This document shows, piece after piece, positions 33,448-41,930 of a stretch of DNA of 64,000 nucleotides. The position numbers were made by a program, and so were the translations under genes. The notes beneath the pieces were generated by a model that worked only from the letters and a program-made list of their open reading frames with translations, made no database searches and was not told where the DNA came from. The stretch's first letter is position 1. Each line of letters starts with the position of its first letter. Origin of the DNA: Streptomyces sp. NBC_00258 (GTDB lineage Bacteria; Actinomycetota; Actinomycetes; Streptomycetales; Streptomycetaceae); contig NZ_CP108081.1 of NCBI RefSeq assembly GCF_036182465.1, positions 6,696,001 to 6,760,000 of the forward strand, in the 5' to 3' direction.

Positions 33448-34794
33448 GTGACCGAGACGACCCAGACGCAGACGACACCGCCAGGCGGTGCCAGGCAACG
33501 CAGTCCCGAGTTCCAGCTGGCGATGGACGCGTCGCGAGGGCTGCGACAGGACCTCTTCCACGACGCCTTCGCCGTCCGCCCGCTTCCCAGGATGCGGGTG
33601 GACGGCCGTCTGACCCGGCGGCTGCCGCCGCGCCTGCGGGAGCAGGCGGCCTGGACCCCGCACACAGTGGTGGGACTGGCCGGCCTGGTGGCGCTGCTCA
33701 TCTCCCTCGCGGGCAACGGCGGCGGTGATCTCGTCCAGCTCCTGACCGGCTTCCTCGCACTGGGCACGATCCTGCTGACCCTGCTCAGGCCGGTCGGCGC
33801 CTTCTGGATCTCCCTCGCGGTGACACCGGTCGTGGCCCTGTTCGGCAGCGACTGGGGGAGCGACTGGCCCTGGCTGCCCGGCGCCTTCGCGACCCAGTTG
33901 ATCGTGCTCACGGTCGTGGCGCTGAGGACCAGACCCCGCACGGCAGCCTGGATGTGGGCGCTGACCGCGGCGTACGGCCTGTTCGCGGAGGTCTTCTTCG
34001 GAGGCAGCCACTACTACACCAACACCATGCCCTTCCTGTTCGTGAGCGCGCTGGCACTGCTGGTCGTCACGGTGTGGCATGTGCGGCACGACGCCGCGCA
34101 GAAGGTGACCGCCCAGGAGACGGTGACCGCGCACGAGCGTTCCAAGCGCACCCTGCTCGAAGAGCGCACGACGATCGCCCGCGAGCTGCACGACGTGGTC
34201 GCCCATCACATGTCGGTGGTCGCCATCCAGGCGGAGGCCGCCCCCTACCGCGTGGAGAACCCACCGCCGGAGCTGGAGTACGCCTTCGCGGTGATCAGGG
34301 AGAACGCGGTCATAGCCCTCTCCGAGCTGCGCCGAGTCCTCGGTGTCGTACGGGCCGAGGACTACGAGGCCCCGGACGCCCCGCAGCCCACGCTCGCGGA
34401 CCTGGACCGACTCCTGGAGAACGTGCGGGACGCGGGACTCGCCGTGGACAAGACGGTCACCGGAGCGGTGCGTGAGCTCCCGCAGGGCGTCGAGCTGTCC
34501 GCGTACCGAATAGTCCAGGAGGCGCTGAGCAACAGCCTGCGGCACGCCCCGGGCGCCGCCGCCAAGGTGGAGATCGGCTATGTGCTCGGCGGACTCGGAC
34601 TGCGCATCGTGAACGGTCCCGCGACCGGCCTGGTCAAGCCCTCACCGGGTGCCGGGCACGGCATCACGGGCATGCGGGAGAGGGTGTCGATGCTGGACGG
34701 GGAGATGACGGCGGCGGCGACGGACGACGGGGGCTACGAGGTCGCGGTCTTCCTCCCCGTCCCGGCGACCGCACCTACGGAGGACTCCGCATGA
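33448..34794 (+). CDS. Two-component sensor histidine kinase, NarL type (second pair)
   Basis: A 448-residue kinase. It has about five membrane helices between residues 65 and 215 (for example VVGLAGLVALLISLAG and FLFVSALALLVVTVWHV), HisKA_3 with ERTTIARELHDVVAHHMSVV (His248), then HATPase_c with YRIVQEALSNSLRHA and GHGITGMRERVSMLDGEM. TACCGT lies 7 nt before the GTG start, indicating a leaderless message. Its stop overlaps the start of the next gene. It shares overall layout with the kinase of the first pair but lacks the acyltransferase and hydrolase partners. Confidence 0.88.
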   Translation: MTETTQTQTTPPGGARQRSPEFQLAMDASRGLRQDLFHDAFAVRPLPRMRVDGRLTRRLPPRLREQAAWTPHTVVGLAGLVALLISLAGNGGGDLVQLLTGFLALGTILLTLLRPVGAFWISLAVTPVVALFGSDWGSDWPWLPGAFATQLIVLTVVALRTRPRTAAWMWALTAAYGLFAEVFFGGSHYYTNTMPFLFVSALALLVVTVWHVRHDAAQKVTAQETVTAHERSKRTLLEERTTIARELHDVVAHHMSVVAIQAEAAPYRVENPPPELEYAFAVIRENAVIALSELRRVLGVVRAEDYEAPDAPQPTLADLDRLLENVRDAGLAVDKTVTGAVRELPQGVELSAYRIVQEALSNSLRHAPGAAAKVEIGYVLGGLGLRIVNGPATGLVKPSPGAGHGITGMRERVSMLDGEMTAAATDDGGYEVAVFLPVPATAPTEDSA

Positions 34795-35456
34795 CCATCC
34801 GCGTACTGATCGCCGACGACCAGATGATGGTCCGCGAGGGCTTCTCGGTGCTGCTCGGCGCGATGCCGGACATCGAGGTCGTCGGAGAGGCGGTCAACGG
34901 CCGCGAGGCCGTGGACCGGGTCCGGGAGCTGGGGCCGGACGTGGTCCTGATGGACATCCGGATGCCCGAGATGAACGGCATCGAGGCGACCCGCGAGATC
35001 GTGGCGGCGAGCGGCGCGTCGAAGGTGCTCGTCCTGACGACGTTCGACCTCGACGAGTACGTGTACCAGGCGCTGCGCGCCGGAGCGTCCGGCTTCCTCC
35101 TGAAGGACGCCTCGGCCCGGCAGCTCGCGGACGGGGTGCGCGTGGTCGCGGCCGGCGAGGCACTGCTGGCGCCCTCGGTGACGAAGCGGCTGATCACGGA
35201 GTTCTCGAAGCTGGCCGAGGAGCCCCGCCTGTCGGCCACCGCCCAGGCGTCCTACGGAGACCTGACCGAGCGCGAGACGGAGGTCCTGGTCCTCATCGCC
35301 CAGGGCCTGTCCAACGCCGAGATAGCCACCCGCCTGGTCGTCGCCGAGTCCACCATCAAGACCCACGTGAGCCGCATCCTCGTAAAACTGGGCCTGCGGG
35401 ACCGCACCCAGGCAGCGGTGTTCGCCTACGAGGCGCGACTGGTGACCCCGGGCTGA
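34791..35456 (+). CDS. NarL/LuxR-type response regulator (second pair)
   Basis: A 221-residue regulator with receiver residues Asp9-Asp10 (RVLIADDQMMV), phospho-acceptor Asp54 (VVLMDIRMPE), LTTFDLDEYVYQAL and FLLKDASARQLADG, then a LuxR HTH (LTERETEVLVLIAQGLSNAEIATRLVVAESTIKTHVSRIL). It is translationally coupled to the kinase through ATGA. The gene is followed by a family A repeat and then a P450 gene. Its regulon cannot be seen directly, but the shared motif at 28615 and 33363 is a candidate target. Confidence 0.9.
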   Translation: MTIRVLIADDQMMVREGFSVLLGAMPDIEVVGEAVNGREAVDRVRELGPDVVLMDIRMPEMNGIEATREIVAASGASKVLVLTTFDLDEYVYQALRAGASGFLLKDASARQLADGVRVVAAGEALLAPSVTKRLITEFSKLAEEPRLSATAQASYGDLTERETEVLVLIAQGLSNAEIATRLVVAESTIKTHVSRILVKLGLRDRTQAAVFAYEARLVTPG

Positions 35457-35464
35457 CGGTAGCG

Positions 35465-35507
35465 CCCCTGCTTCCAGGGGCGCGGGGAACTGCGCGACCA
35501 GCCACGG
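35465..35507. repeat. Family A dispersed repeat
   Basis: GCCCCTGCTTCCAGGGGCGC followed by GGGGAACTGCGCGACCAGCC lies just after the response-regulator gene. The first part is itself a hairpin and may serve as terminator. Confidence 0.7.
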
Positions 35508-35597
35508 CGCACCCGCACGGTCCCACCGGCCCGTCGACAACCCCGCGAAGACGGACGGCCCTGTTCAGACAGGGACACCTCCGGTTAGCGTCCGTTC

Positions 35598-36818
35598 ATG
35601 GCAGCTACCAAACCTTCGTCGGCGTTCGACCCCTGGGACCAGGCCTTCCTGGCCGACCCGTACCCCGCGTACGCCGAACTGCGTGCCCAGGGCCGGGTCC
35701 ACCACTACGAGCCCACCAACCAGTGGCTGGTCCCGCACCACGCGGACGTGTCGGCGCTGCTCAGGGACCGGCGCCTGGGCCGGACGTACCAGCACCGGTT
35801 CACGCACGAGGACTTCGCCCGCACGGCACCGCCGGCCGAGCACGAGCCGTTCCACGTGCTGAACGACCACGGGATGCTCGACCTGGAGCCCCCGGACCAC
35901 ACCCGGATCCGGCGGCTGGTGTCGAAGGCGTTCACCCCGCGGACGGTCGAGCGGCTGCGGCCGTACGTGGACCGGCTGGCGTCCGAGCTGGTCGGCGAGC
36001 TGGTCGCGGCCGGCGGCGGTGACCTGCTGACGGTCGTCGCCGAACCTCTCCCGGTGGCGGTCATCGCGGAGATGCTGGGGATCCCGGAGTCCGAGCGGGC
36101 GCAGCTGCGGCCCTGGTCGGCGGACATCTGCGGGATGTACGAGCTGAACCCGTCGGAGGGGACGGCGGAGAAGGCGGTGCGGGCGTCGGTCGAGTTCACC
36201 GAGTTCCTGCGGGAGCTGATCGCGGTCCGGCGCAAGGAGCCGGGGGACGACCTGGTCTCGGGCCTGATCGCGGCGTACGACGAGGGGGACCGGCTCAGTG
36301 AGCAGGAGATGATCTCGACATGCGTGCTCCTGCTGAACGCGGGGCACGAGGCGACGGTGAACGCCACTGTGAACGGGTGGTGGGCGCTGTTCCGGAACCC
36401 CGGTCAGCTGGCGGCGCTCCGGGCGGACCGGGGTCTGGTGGGCACGGCGGTGGAGGAGCTGATGCGGTACGACACACCGTTGCAGCTGTTCGAGCGGTGG
36501 GTGCTCGACGAGATCGAGGTGGACGGGACGGTGATTCCCCGGGGGAGCGAGGTGGCGTTGCTTTTCGGCTCCGCCAACCACGACCCGGCGGTGTTCGCCG
36601 AGCCGGAGGCGCTGGATCTGTCCCGGCCGGAGAATCCGCACATCTCCTTCAGCGCGGGGATCCACTACTGCATCGGGGCACCGCTCGCCCGGATCGAACT
36701 GGCCGCGTCAATGGGGGCGTTGCTGGACCAGGCTCCTTCGCTCAGGCTCGCTGCCGAGCCCGAGCGGAAGCCGAACTTCGTGATCCGGGGGTTGGAGGGG
36801 CTGCTTGTCGAAGTTTGA
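35598..36818 (+). CDS. Cytochrome P450
   Basis: A 406-residue soluble bacterial P450. It has the C-helix region PPDHTRIRRLVSKAFTPRTV, the I-helix LLLNAGHEATVNATVNG in place of the usual A-G-x-x-T, the ExxR helix VEELMRYDTPLQLFERWV, and the haem-binding loop FSAGIHYCIGAPLARIE with Cys358 as thiolate ligand. It would need ferredoxin and reductase partners, and none is encoded nearby. TAGCGT (35586-35591) lies 6 nt before the ATG, so it is probably leaderless. The substrate is unknown, and no biosynthetic gene cluster surrounds it. Confidence 0.92.
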   Translation: MAATKPSSAFDPWDQAFLADPYPAYAELRAQGRVHHYEPTNQWLVPHHADVSALLRDRRLGRTYQHRFTHEDFARTAPPAEHEPFHVLNDHGMLDLEPPDHTRIRRLVSKAFTPRTVERLRPYVDRLASELVGELVAAGGGDLLTVVAEPLPVAVIAEMLGIPESERAQLRPWSADICGMYELNPSEGTAEKAVRASVEFTEFLRELIAVRRKEPGDDLVSGLIAAYDEGDRLSEQEMISTCVLLLNAGHEATVNATVNGWWALFRNPGQLAALRADRGLVGTAVEELMRYDTPLQLFERWVLDEIEVDGTVIPRGSEVALLFGSANHDPAVFAEPEALDLSRPENPHISFSAGIHYCIGAPLARIELAASMGALLDQAPSLRLAAEPERKPNFVIRGLEGLLVEV

Positions 36819-36851
36819 CGGGCTCGCGCCTCCCTTCAAGGGTGCGGGGAA

Positions 36852-36900
36852 CGGCGCAGGTCTTTAGGGGCGCGGGGAACTGCGCGACCAGCCCCCCCCC
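36852..36900. repeat. Family A dispersed repeat between convergent genes
   Basis: TTTAGGGGCGCGGGGAACTG followed by CGCGACCAGCCC lies between the P450 gene and the ABC permease gene. Confidence 0.7.
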
Positions 36901-36917
36901 CGCACCCGACCACCCCG

Positions 36918-38555
36918 TCAGCCCGTAGTCAGATCCCGGCGCCTCAACGCACCCAGCCCCACCCCCACCAGCGCCACCGCGATCCCCGTAAGTACCAGCA
37001 CCGGTGTCCAGGTCATCTCCCCGCCCGGCAGCTTCGGGAGGTGGCCGAAGGGGGAGAGGTCCAGGAGCGTGTCCGGGAGGTCCAGGGCCGGGCCGATCCA
37101 GCCCAGGAGGAGGACCGCGCCGGCGGCGCCCCACGCACCCGGCGCCACCGTCGGGGACAGTCCGTGCAGGAGTACGGCCAGGCCGCCGATGGTCCAGATC
37201 GCGGGGAGCTGGACCAGACAGGCGCCCAGGATGGAAGGGAAGTCCTGGCCGTAGCCGAGGGCGAGACCCAGGCCGCCCACCAGCATGATCAGGGCCGCCC
37301 CGCCGAAGGCGATCAGCAGATGGCCGGAGGCCCAGCGCAGGCGGCCCACGGCGTTCGCGAGGACGGGTTCCGCACGCTGGGAGGTCTCCTCGGCGTGCAG
37401 CCGCAGCACGGACTGGACGACGTACAGCGCGGCGACCATCCCGAGCATGCCGACCATCGTGGCGAGGAACGCGTCCGTGATTCCGGACTGGCCGCCCATG
37501 CGCTCGACGATCTCGCGGGTCCGTTCGTTGTCGCCGACCAGATCCGTGGCGCCCGTGGTGATCCCGCCGAAGGCGACACCGGCGGCGAGGAAGCCCAGGC
37601 TCCAGCCGAGCACGCTGCCGCGCTGCAGCCGCCAGGCCAGTGAGCCCGCCGTACCGAGGCGGCCGGAGGCGGGGCCGGGCCTGGTCGGCAGGAAGCTCAT
37701 GCCGACGTCACGGCGGCCGGCCAGGTCGTACGCGATCAGGCCCTGGAGTGCCACGGCGGCGACGAAGAGGAACAGTACCCACCACCGTTCGTCGGCGAAG
37801 GACCGCAGGTTCTCCAGCCAGCCGACGGGGGACAGCCATGTCAGCACCGACGAGCCGTCGCTCACCGACGAGTCGCCCGCCGCCCGCAGCACGAACGCCG
37901 CGCCCAGCAGCCCGCCCGTCAGCCCCTTCGCGAGCCGCGCGCTCTCCGTGAGCTGGGCGACGATCGCCGCCATCGTCGCGAAGACCATGCCGACCCCGGC
38001 CGTGCCCAGCCCGAGGGCCAGTGCGCCCGAGGAGCCCTGTCCCGCGAGGCCGCCCGTGATGATCAGCGCGAGGGCCGCGTTCGCGACGAGGGCGGCGAGG
38101 AGCGCGGCGGTCAGCGGGGCGCGGCGGCCCACCATCCCCGCCGACACCATCTCCTGGCGGCCGCTCTCCTCCTCGTCCCGGGTGTGCCGCACGACGACGA
38201 GGAGGCTCATGATCCCGGCGAACACACCCGCGTACGTACCGATGCGCCACGCCACGAGGCCGCCGAGGGAGTCGCCGAACACCGGCCCGTACATGGCGCG
38301 CAGGGAGCTGTTGGTCAGCATCTGGCGGGCCACGTCGGCGCGTTCGGCGGCCGTGGAGTAGATGCTCTCCAGCGAGCCGGGCATGGAGACCACCATCAGC
38401 CCGACAACCGCGACCCACAGCGGGATCATCACTCGGTCGCGGCGCAATGCGAGCCTCAACAGGGTCCAGGTCCCGGCCAGTTGACGGGAACCTCCCGCTC
38501 GTACGCCGAACCTCGTACCCGAAGTGCCCGAAGTGCCCGAAGCCACGGTGGTCAT
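36918..38555 (-). CDS. ABC exporter permease (polytopic, two-repeat type)
   Basis: A 545-residue membrane protein with about 12 hydrophobic segments arranged in two similar halves: LRLALRRDRVMIPLWVAVVGLMV near the N-terminus and LAWRLQRGSVLGWSLGFLAAGVAFG at the start of the second half. This layout is that of actinobacterial ABC-2-like drug or polyketide exporters of the TipC/YhhJ-like group. It is coupled to the ATPase gene by a 4-nt ATGA overlap. The divergent MarR/GbsR-type gene probably regulates both. The substrate is unknown, but adjacency to a MarR-like gene suggests a toxic small molecule. Confidence 0.83.
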   Translation of the reverse strand: MTTVASGTSGTSGTRFGVRAGGSRQLAGTWTLLRLALRRDRVMIPLWVAVVGLMVVSMPGSLESIYSTAAERADVARQMLTNSSLRAMYGPVFGDSLGGLVAWRIGTYAGVFAGIMSLLVVVRHTRDEEESGRQEMVSAGMVGRRAPLTAALLAALVANAALALIITGGLAGQGSSGALALGLGTAGVGMVFATMAAIVAQLTESARLAKGLTGGLLGAAFVLRAAGDSSVSDGSSVLTWLSPVGWLENLRSFADERWWVLFLFVAAVALQGLIAYDLAGRRDVGMSFLPTRPGPASGRLGTAGSLAWRLQRGSVLGWSLGFLAAGVAFGGITTGATDLVGDNERTREIVERMGGQSGITDAFLATMVGMLGMVAALYVVQSVLRLHAEETSQRAEPVLANAVGRLRWASGHLLIAFGGAALIMLVGGLGLALGYGQDFPSILGACLVQLPAIWTIGGLAVLLHGLSPTVAPGAWGAAGAVLLLGWIGPALDLPDTLLDLSPFGHLPKLPGGEMTWTPVLVLTGIAVALVGVGLGALRRRDLTTG

Positions 38556-39460
38556 CGCGACACCGCCTCCGCCCGCGCGTCCTCCTGGTAGTGCCGCAGG
38601 AACAGCTCCTCCAGGGTCGGTGGCGTCGAGGTCAGGGACCGTACGCCCGACTCGGTGAGCGAGCGCAGTACGGCGTTCAGCTTGTCGCTCTCCACTTGGA
38701 GTTTGACCCTGCTGCCCTGGATGTCGACGTCATGGACGCCGGGCAGGTTCGCCAACCCGTTGGGCGGGCCCGCGAGTTCGGCGGTGACGCTCGTGCGGGT
38801 CAGATGGCGCAGCTGGGTGAGCGAGCCGCTCTCCACGGTCCGGCCCTTGCGGATGATGCTGACGCGGTCGCACAGCTCCTCCACCTCGCTGAGGATGTGC
38901 GAGGAGAGCAGGATGGTGCGGCCCCGGTCGCGTTCGTCCTCGACGCAGGACTGGAAGACCTCCTCCATGAGCGGGTCGAGGCCCGACGTCGGCTCGTCCA
39001 GGATCAGCAGGTCGACGTCCGAGGCGAAGGCGGCGACGAGGGCGACCTTCTGCCGGTTGCCCTTGGAGTAGGTGCGCCCCTTCTTGGTCGGGTCGAGTTC
39101 GAACCGCTCGATCAGGTCCGCCCGGCGCGCCTTGTCGAGTCCGCCGCGCAGCCGCCCGTACAGGTCGATGACCTCGCCGCCGGAGAGGTTGCGCCACAGG
39201 GTCACGTCGCCCGGGACGTACGCGACCCGTCGGTGCAGTTCGACCGCGTCGGTCCACGGGTCGCCGCCCAGCAGCTGGGCGGCGCCCGAGTCGGCGCGCA
39301 GGAGGCCCAGCAGGACGCGGATGGTGGTGGACTTTCCGGCGCCGTTCGGGCCGAGGAAGCCGTGGACCTCGCCGGTCTCGACGTCGAGGTCGAGACCGTC
39401 CAGGGCGTGCGTGCTGCCGAACGACTTGTGCAGTCCGGAGACGGTGATTGCCTTCGTCAT
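38552..39460 (-). CDS. ABC transporter ATP-binding protein (drug-export type)
   Basis: A 302-residue ATPase. Walker A is FLGPNGAGKSTTIRVLLGLL, the signature region is YSKGNRQKVALVAAFASDVD (a variant of LSGGQ), Walker B is LLILDEPTSGLDPLMEEVF, followed by ILLSSHILSEVEELCDRVSI. The C-terminal 80 residues form the DUF4162-like extension seen in DrrA-type exporters. It pairs with the permease gene downstream (ATGA overlap). TACGTT lies 7 nt upstream of the ATG (39468-39473, plus strand), so translation is probably leaderless. The MarR-type operator at 39480-39497 lies directly behind this -10 box. Confidence 0.88.
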   Translation of the reverse strand: MTKAITVSGLHKSFGSTHALDGLDLDVETGEVHGFLGPNGAGKSTTIRVLLGLLRADSGAAQLLGGDPWTDAVELHRRVAYVPGDVTLWRNLSGGEVIDLYGRLRGGLDKARRADLIERFELDPTKKGRTYSKGNRQKVALVAAFASDVDLLILDEPTSGLDPLMEEVFQSCVEDERDRGRTILLSSHILSEVEELCDRVSIIRKGRTVESGSLTQLRHLTRTSVTAELAGPPNGLANLPGVHDVDIQGSRVKLQVESDKLNAVLRSLTESGVRSLTSTPPTLEELFLRHYQEDARAEAVSR

Positions 39461-39479
39461 GATTCCGAACGTACGCTTG

Positions 39480-39497
39480 CTTCAGAAATTTGTGAAG
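39480..39497. promoter_or_regulatory. Perfect dyad operator between exporter and MarR-type gene
   Basis: CTTCA-GAAATTTG-TGAAG is a perfect 5-8-5 dyad in the only AT-rich stretch of this intergenic region, adjacent to the -10 hexamer of the ABC genes. It is the expected place for binding by the divergently encoded regulator. Confidence 0.65.
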
Positions 39498-39564
39498 TTA
39501 AGGAAGCGTATAAATCGCGGATACACTCGACCATGGCGCGCTGAGCAGGGGAGAGGATCCAGGG

Positions 39565-40062
39565 ATGTCGGAACCGAGTGAGGTGGGGCGGGACCCGGAG
39601 GCGGTCTCGAAGTTCGTCGAGAGCTTCGCCGCGCAACTGGTCGAGGCCGGGATGCAGCGGATGCCGGCCCGGGTGTTCGGCGCCCTGCTCGCCTCGGACT
39701 CCGGGGCGCTGTCCTCCGCCGAGATCGGTGCACAGCTCCAGGTCAGCCCCGCCGCCGTATCCGGGGCGGTGCGCTATCTCTCGCAGCAGCACATGGTCTC
39801 GCGCGAGCGGGAGCCCGGATCCCGGCGCGAGCGGTACCGGGTGCACAGCGACCAGTGGTACGAGGCGCTGACCAACCGGGACGCGGTGATCAAGCGGTGG
39901 CAGTTCGCCCTGAGCGAGGGGGTCGAAAGCCTGGGTGCCGAGACCCCGGCGGGGCGGCGGCTCGCCGAGACGCGCGCCTTCTTCCAGTTCGTCGAGGGGG
40001 AGATCGCCGAGATGATGGAGCGTTGGCGCGTCCACAAGGAGCGGGAGTTCGGCGACGGGTGA
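39565..40062 (+). CDS. MarR/GbsR-family transcriptional regulator
   Basis: A 165-residue winged-helix protein: FVESFAAQLVEAGMQRMPAR, VFGALLASDSGALSSAEIG, AQLQVSPAAVSGAVRYLSQQ, HMVSREREPGSRRERYRVH, then a helical tail FFQFVEGEIAEMMERWRVHK. This is the GbsR-like branch of the MarR superfamily, whose members often control neighbouring ABC exporters. It is divergent from the exporter operon and shares a 100-bp region with a perfect dyad. Repression relieved by the exported compound is the natural inference. Confidence 0.85.
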   Translation: MSEPSEVGRDPEAVSKFVESFAAQLVEAGMQRMPARVFGALLASDSGALSSAEIGAQLQVSPAAVSGAVRYLSQQHMVSREREPGSRRERYRVHSDQWYEALTNRDAVIKRWQFALSEGVESLGAETPAGRRLAETRAFFQFVEGEIAEMMERWRVHKEREFGDG

Positions 40063-40099
40063 GGTCGCCAAGGGGTGGCCGTGGGTGGGGAACTGCGGG

Positions 40100-40148
40100 C
40101 CCGTTCGTGGCTGGTCGCGCAGTTCCCCGCGCCCCTGAAGGGGCGCCC
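40100..40148. repeat. Family A dispersed repeat between convergent genes
   Basis: GGCTGGTCGCGCAGTTCCCC then GCGCCCCTGAAGGGGCGCCC lies between the regulator gene and the permease gene. The second part is a strong palindrome. Confidence 0.75.
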
Positions 40149-40182
40149 AGTTGAAGGGGCGCCCACCAGTGACGGGGCGTTC

Positions 40183-41703
40183 CTAGCGCTCCTTCGTCTC
40201 CTCCAGGACCGTCCGTCCCAGCAGCGCGTACCCCTCCGGCCGTCGCCTCTTCAGGTACTGCGCGTACGCCACTCCGCCCGCGCCGATCAGCGCGACGATC
40301 CACGGGGTGGCCTTCAGGACGATCGAACCGGACTCGGGACCGGCCGCGACACCCATGTTGGACACCAGCAGCACCACCACCGCGAGCATCGCGAGGCCAC
40401 CGACGAGCGGGGCGGTGAAGGTCCTGAACCAGTGCCGGGACTCGGGGTGGTTCTTGCGGAAGTAGGCCAGCACCGCGAAGGAACACACCGCCTGAACCAC
40501 CAGGATGGCCATCGTGCCGAGGATGGCGAGCAGGACGTACGTACCGGTGTACGGGTCCTTGCCGGCCGCCCAGAACGCCCCGAGCAGCACCGCGCTGACG
40601 ACCGTCTGGACGAGGCCCGCGACGTGCGGGGAACCGTGCTCGGGGTGGGTGCGCCCGATGGTGCGCTGCAGTGACGGCAGCACCCCCTCGCGGCCGAGGG
40701 CGTAGAGATAGCGGGCGGCGCAGTTGTGGAAGGCCATGCCGCAGGCCAGCGAGCCCGTGATCATCAGCCACTGCATGACGATGACGGCCCAGTGGCCGAC
40801 GTACTGCTCGGTGGGGTTGAAGAAGAGGGCGAGCGGGTTGGAGGACGAGGCCGCCTCGACGGCCGCCGCCTCGCCGTTGCCCGTGATGGCCATCCAGGAG
40901 ACGAAGACGTAGAAGACACCGACGCCGAGCACCGAGATCATCGTGGCCTTGGGGATGATCTTCTTCGGGTCGCGGGACTCCTCGCCGTACATGGCCGTCG
41001 ACTCGAAGCCGACCCACGACCAGAAGGCGAAGAAGAGTCCGAGACCGGCCGATGTCCCCTGGAAGGCGTTGACCGGGTTGACCGGGCCGAAGGTGAAGCC
41101 GTCCGGGCCGCCGCCGTGCAGGGCGACGGAGATCGCCATCGCCGCGAGGATCGTGACCTCGGTGGCCAGCAGCACCACGAGCAGCTTCTCGGCGACCGAC
41201 ACCCCGAACCACGTGCCCATGGCGTTGATCGCGAGCATCAGGATCGCGAACGCCCACCACGGGACGTCCACCCCCGTCTGGTCGTGCAGGGTCGTCGTGG
41301 CGAAGGTCGAGAAGATACCGATCAGGGCCGGCTCGAAGACCACGTACGCGAAGGTCGCGAGGAGTCCGGAGGCGAGGCCGACGGTCCGGCCGAGGCCGAA
41401 CGAGATGAAGCCGTAGAAGGCGCCCGTGGACGTGATGTGCTTCGCCATCGAGGTGAAGCCGACCGCAAAGATCGCCAGGACGACCATTGCGACGAGATAG
41501 CTCGCAGGGGCTCCGATGCCGTTTCCGGAGGAGACCATGAAGGGCACGTTGCCGGTCATCGCGGTGATCGGCGCGGCCGTGGCGACGGCCATGAAGACCA
41601 CGCCCAGCAGGCCGATCGCGTTCGGCTTGAGCCGGTGGACGGTGGTGTCCTCGCCTGCCGTGCCCGCCGCCGCCTCGGGGGCTGCGCCCTCCTGTACTGC
41701 CAT
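40183..41703 (-). CDS. APC-family permease, probable ethanolamine transporter
   Basis: A 506-residue amino acid/polyamine/organocation permease with about 12 hydrophobic segments. It opens RLKPNAIGLLGVVFMAVATAAPITAMTGNV, the first helix with the substrate-binding unwound glycine region. Other segments are GAFYGFISFGLGRTVGLASG, FFAFWSWVGFESTAMYGEE and SLACGMAFHNCAARYLYALG. The start at 41703 has AAGGGG 8 nt upstream. It is divergent from eutB-eutC, so ethanolamine uptake is inferred from position. The sequence alone says only APC superfamily. Confidence 0.8.
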   Translation of the reverse strand: MAVQEGAAPEAAAGTAGEDTTVHRLKPNAIGLLGVVFMAVATAAPITAMTGNVPFMVSSGNGIGAPASYLVAMVVLAIFAVGFTSMAKHITSTGAFYGFISFGLGRTVGLASGLLATFAYVVFEPALIGIFSTFATTTLHDQTGVDVPWWAFAILMLAINAMGTWFGVSVAEKLLVVLLATEVTILAAMAISVALHGGGPDGFTFGPVNPVNAFQGTSAGLGLFFAFWSWVGFESTAMYGEESRDPKKIIPKATMISVLGVGVFYVFVSWMAITGNGEAAAVEAASSSNPLALFFNPTEQYVGHWAVIVMQWLMITGSLACGMAFHNCAARYLYALGREGVLPSLQRTIGRTHPEHGSPHVAGLVQTVVSAVLLGAFWAAGKDPYTGTYVLLAILGTMAILVVQAVCSFAVLAYFRKNHPESRHWFRTFTAPLVGGLAMLAVVVLLVSNMGVAAGPESGSIVLKATPWIVALIGAGGVAYAQYLKRRRPEGYALLGRTVLEETKER

Positions 41704-41810
41704 CGGGTGGCCCCTTTCCATGGTCGTCCGCGGTCGCCCGCTGGTCTTCACGCTCGTCTTCGGTCGACCGGAATGCTGCATGGAAAATGAGTCGTGTCGC
41801 CGGTCCGGGC

Positions 41811-41827
41811 GTTAAATGTTTGTCAAC
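41811..41827. promoter_or_regulatory. AT-rich dyad in the permease/eutB intergenic region
   Basis: GTT-AAATGTTTGTC-AAC is an imperfect dyad with a further TTTAGAAC half-site 10 bp later, in the middle of the 227-bp divergent region. It may be a regulator site; no regulator gene is adjacent. TACCGT at 41918-41923 is the -10 candidate for eutB. Confidence 0.35.
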
Positions 41828-41930
41828 CAGACCTTTAGAACGCCTGTGGATCGCCGCGGCAGCGAACGTCTGCGTTAACTCTCCGTCCGGCCATGGACCC
41901 CGTGCGCCCACGCTTCGTACCGTCCCCGGC

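Noticed and set aside
36295..36477. Short leftward open frames inside the P450 gene and similar ones inside every long gene
   Set aside because: These are high-GC third-position shadows with no ribosome-binding site and no recognisable protein.
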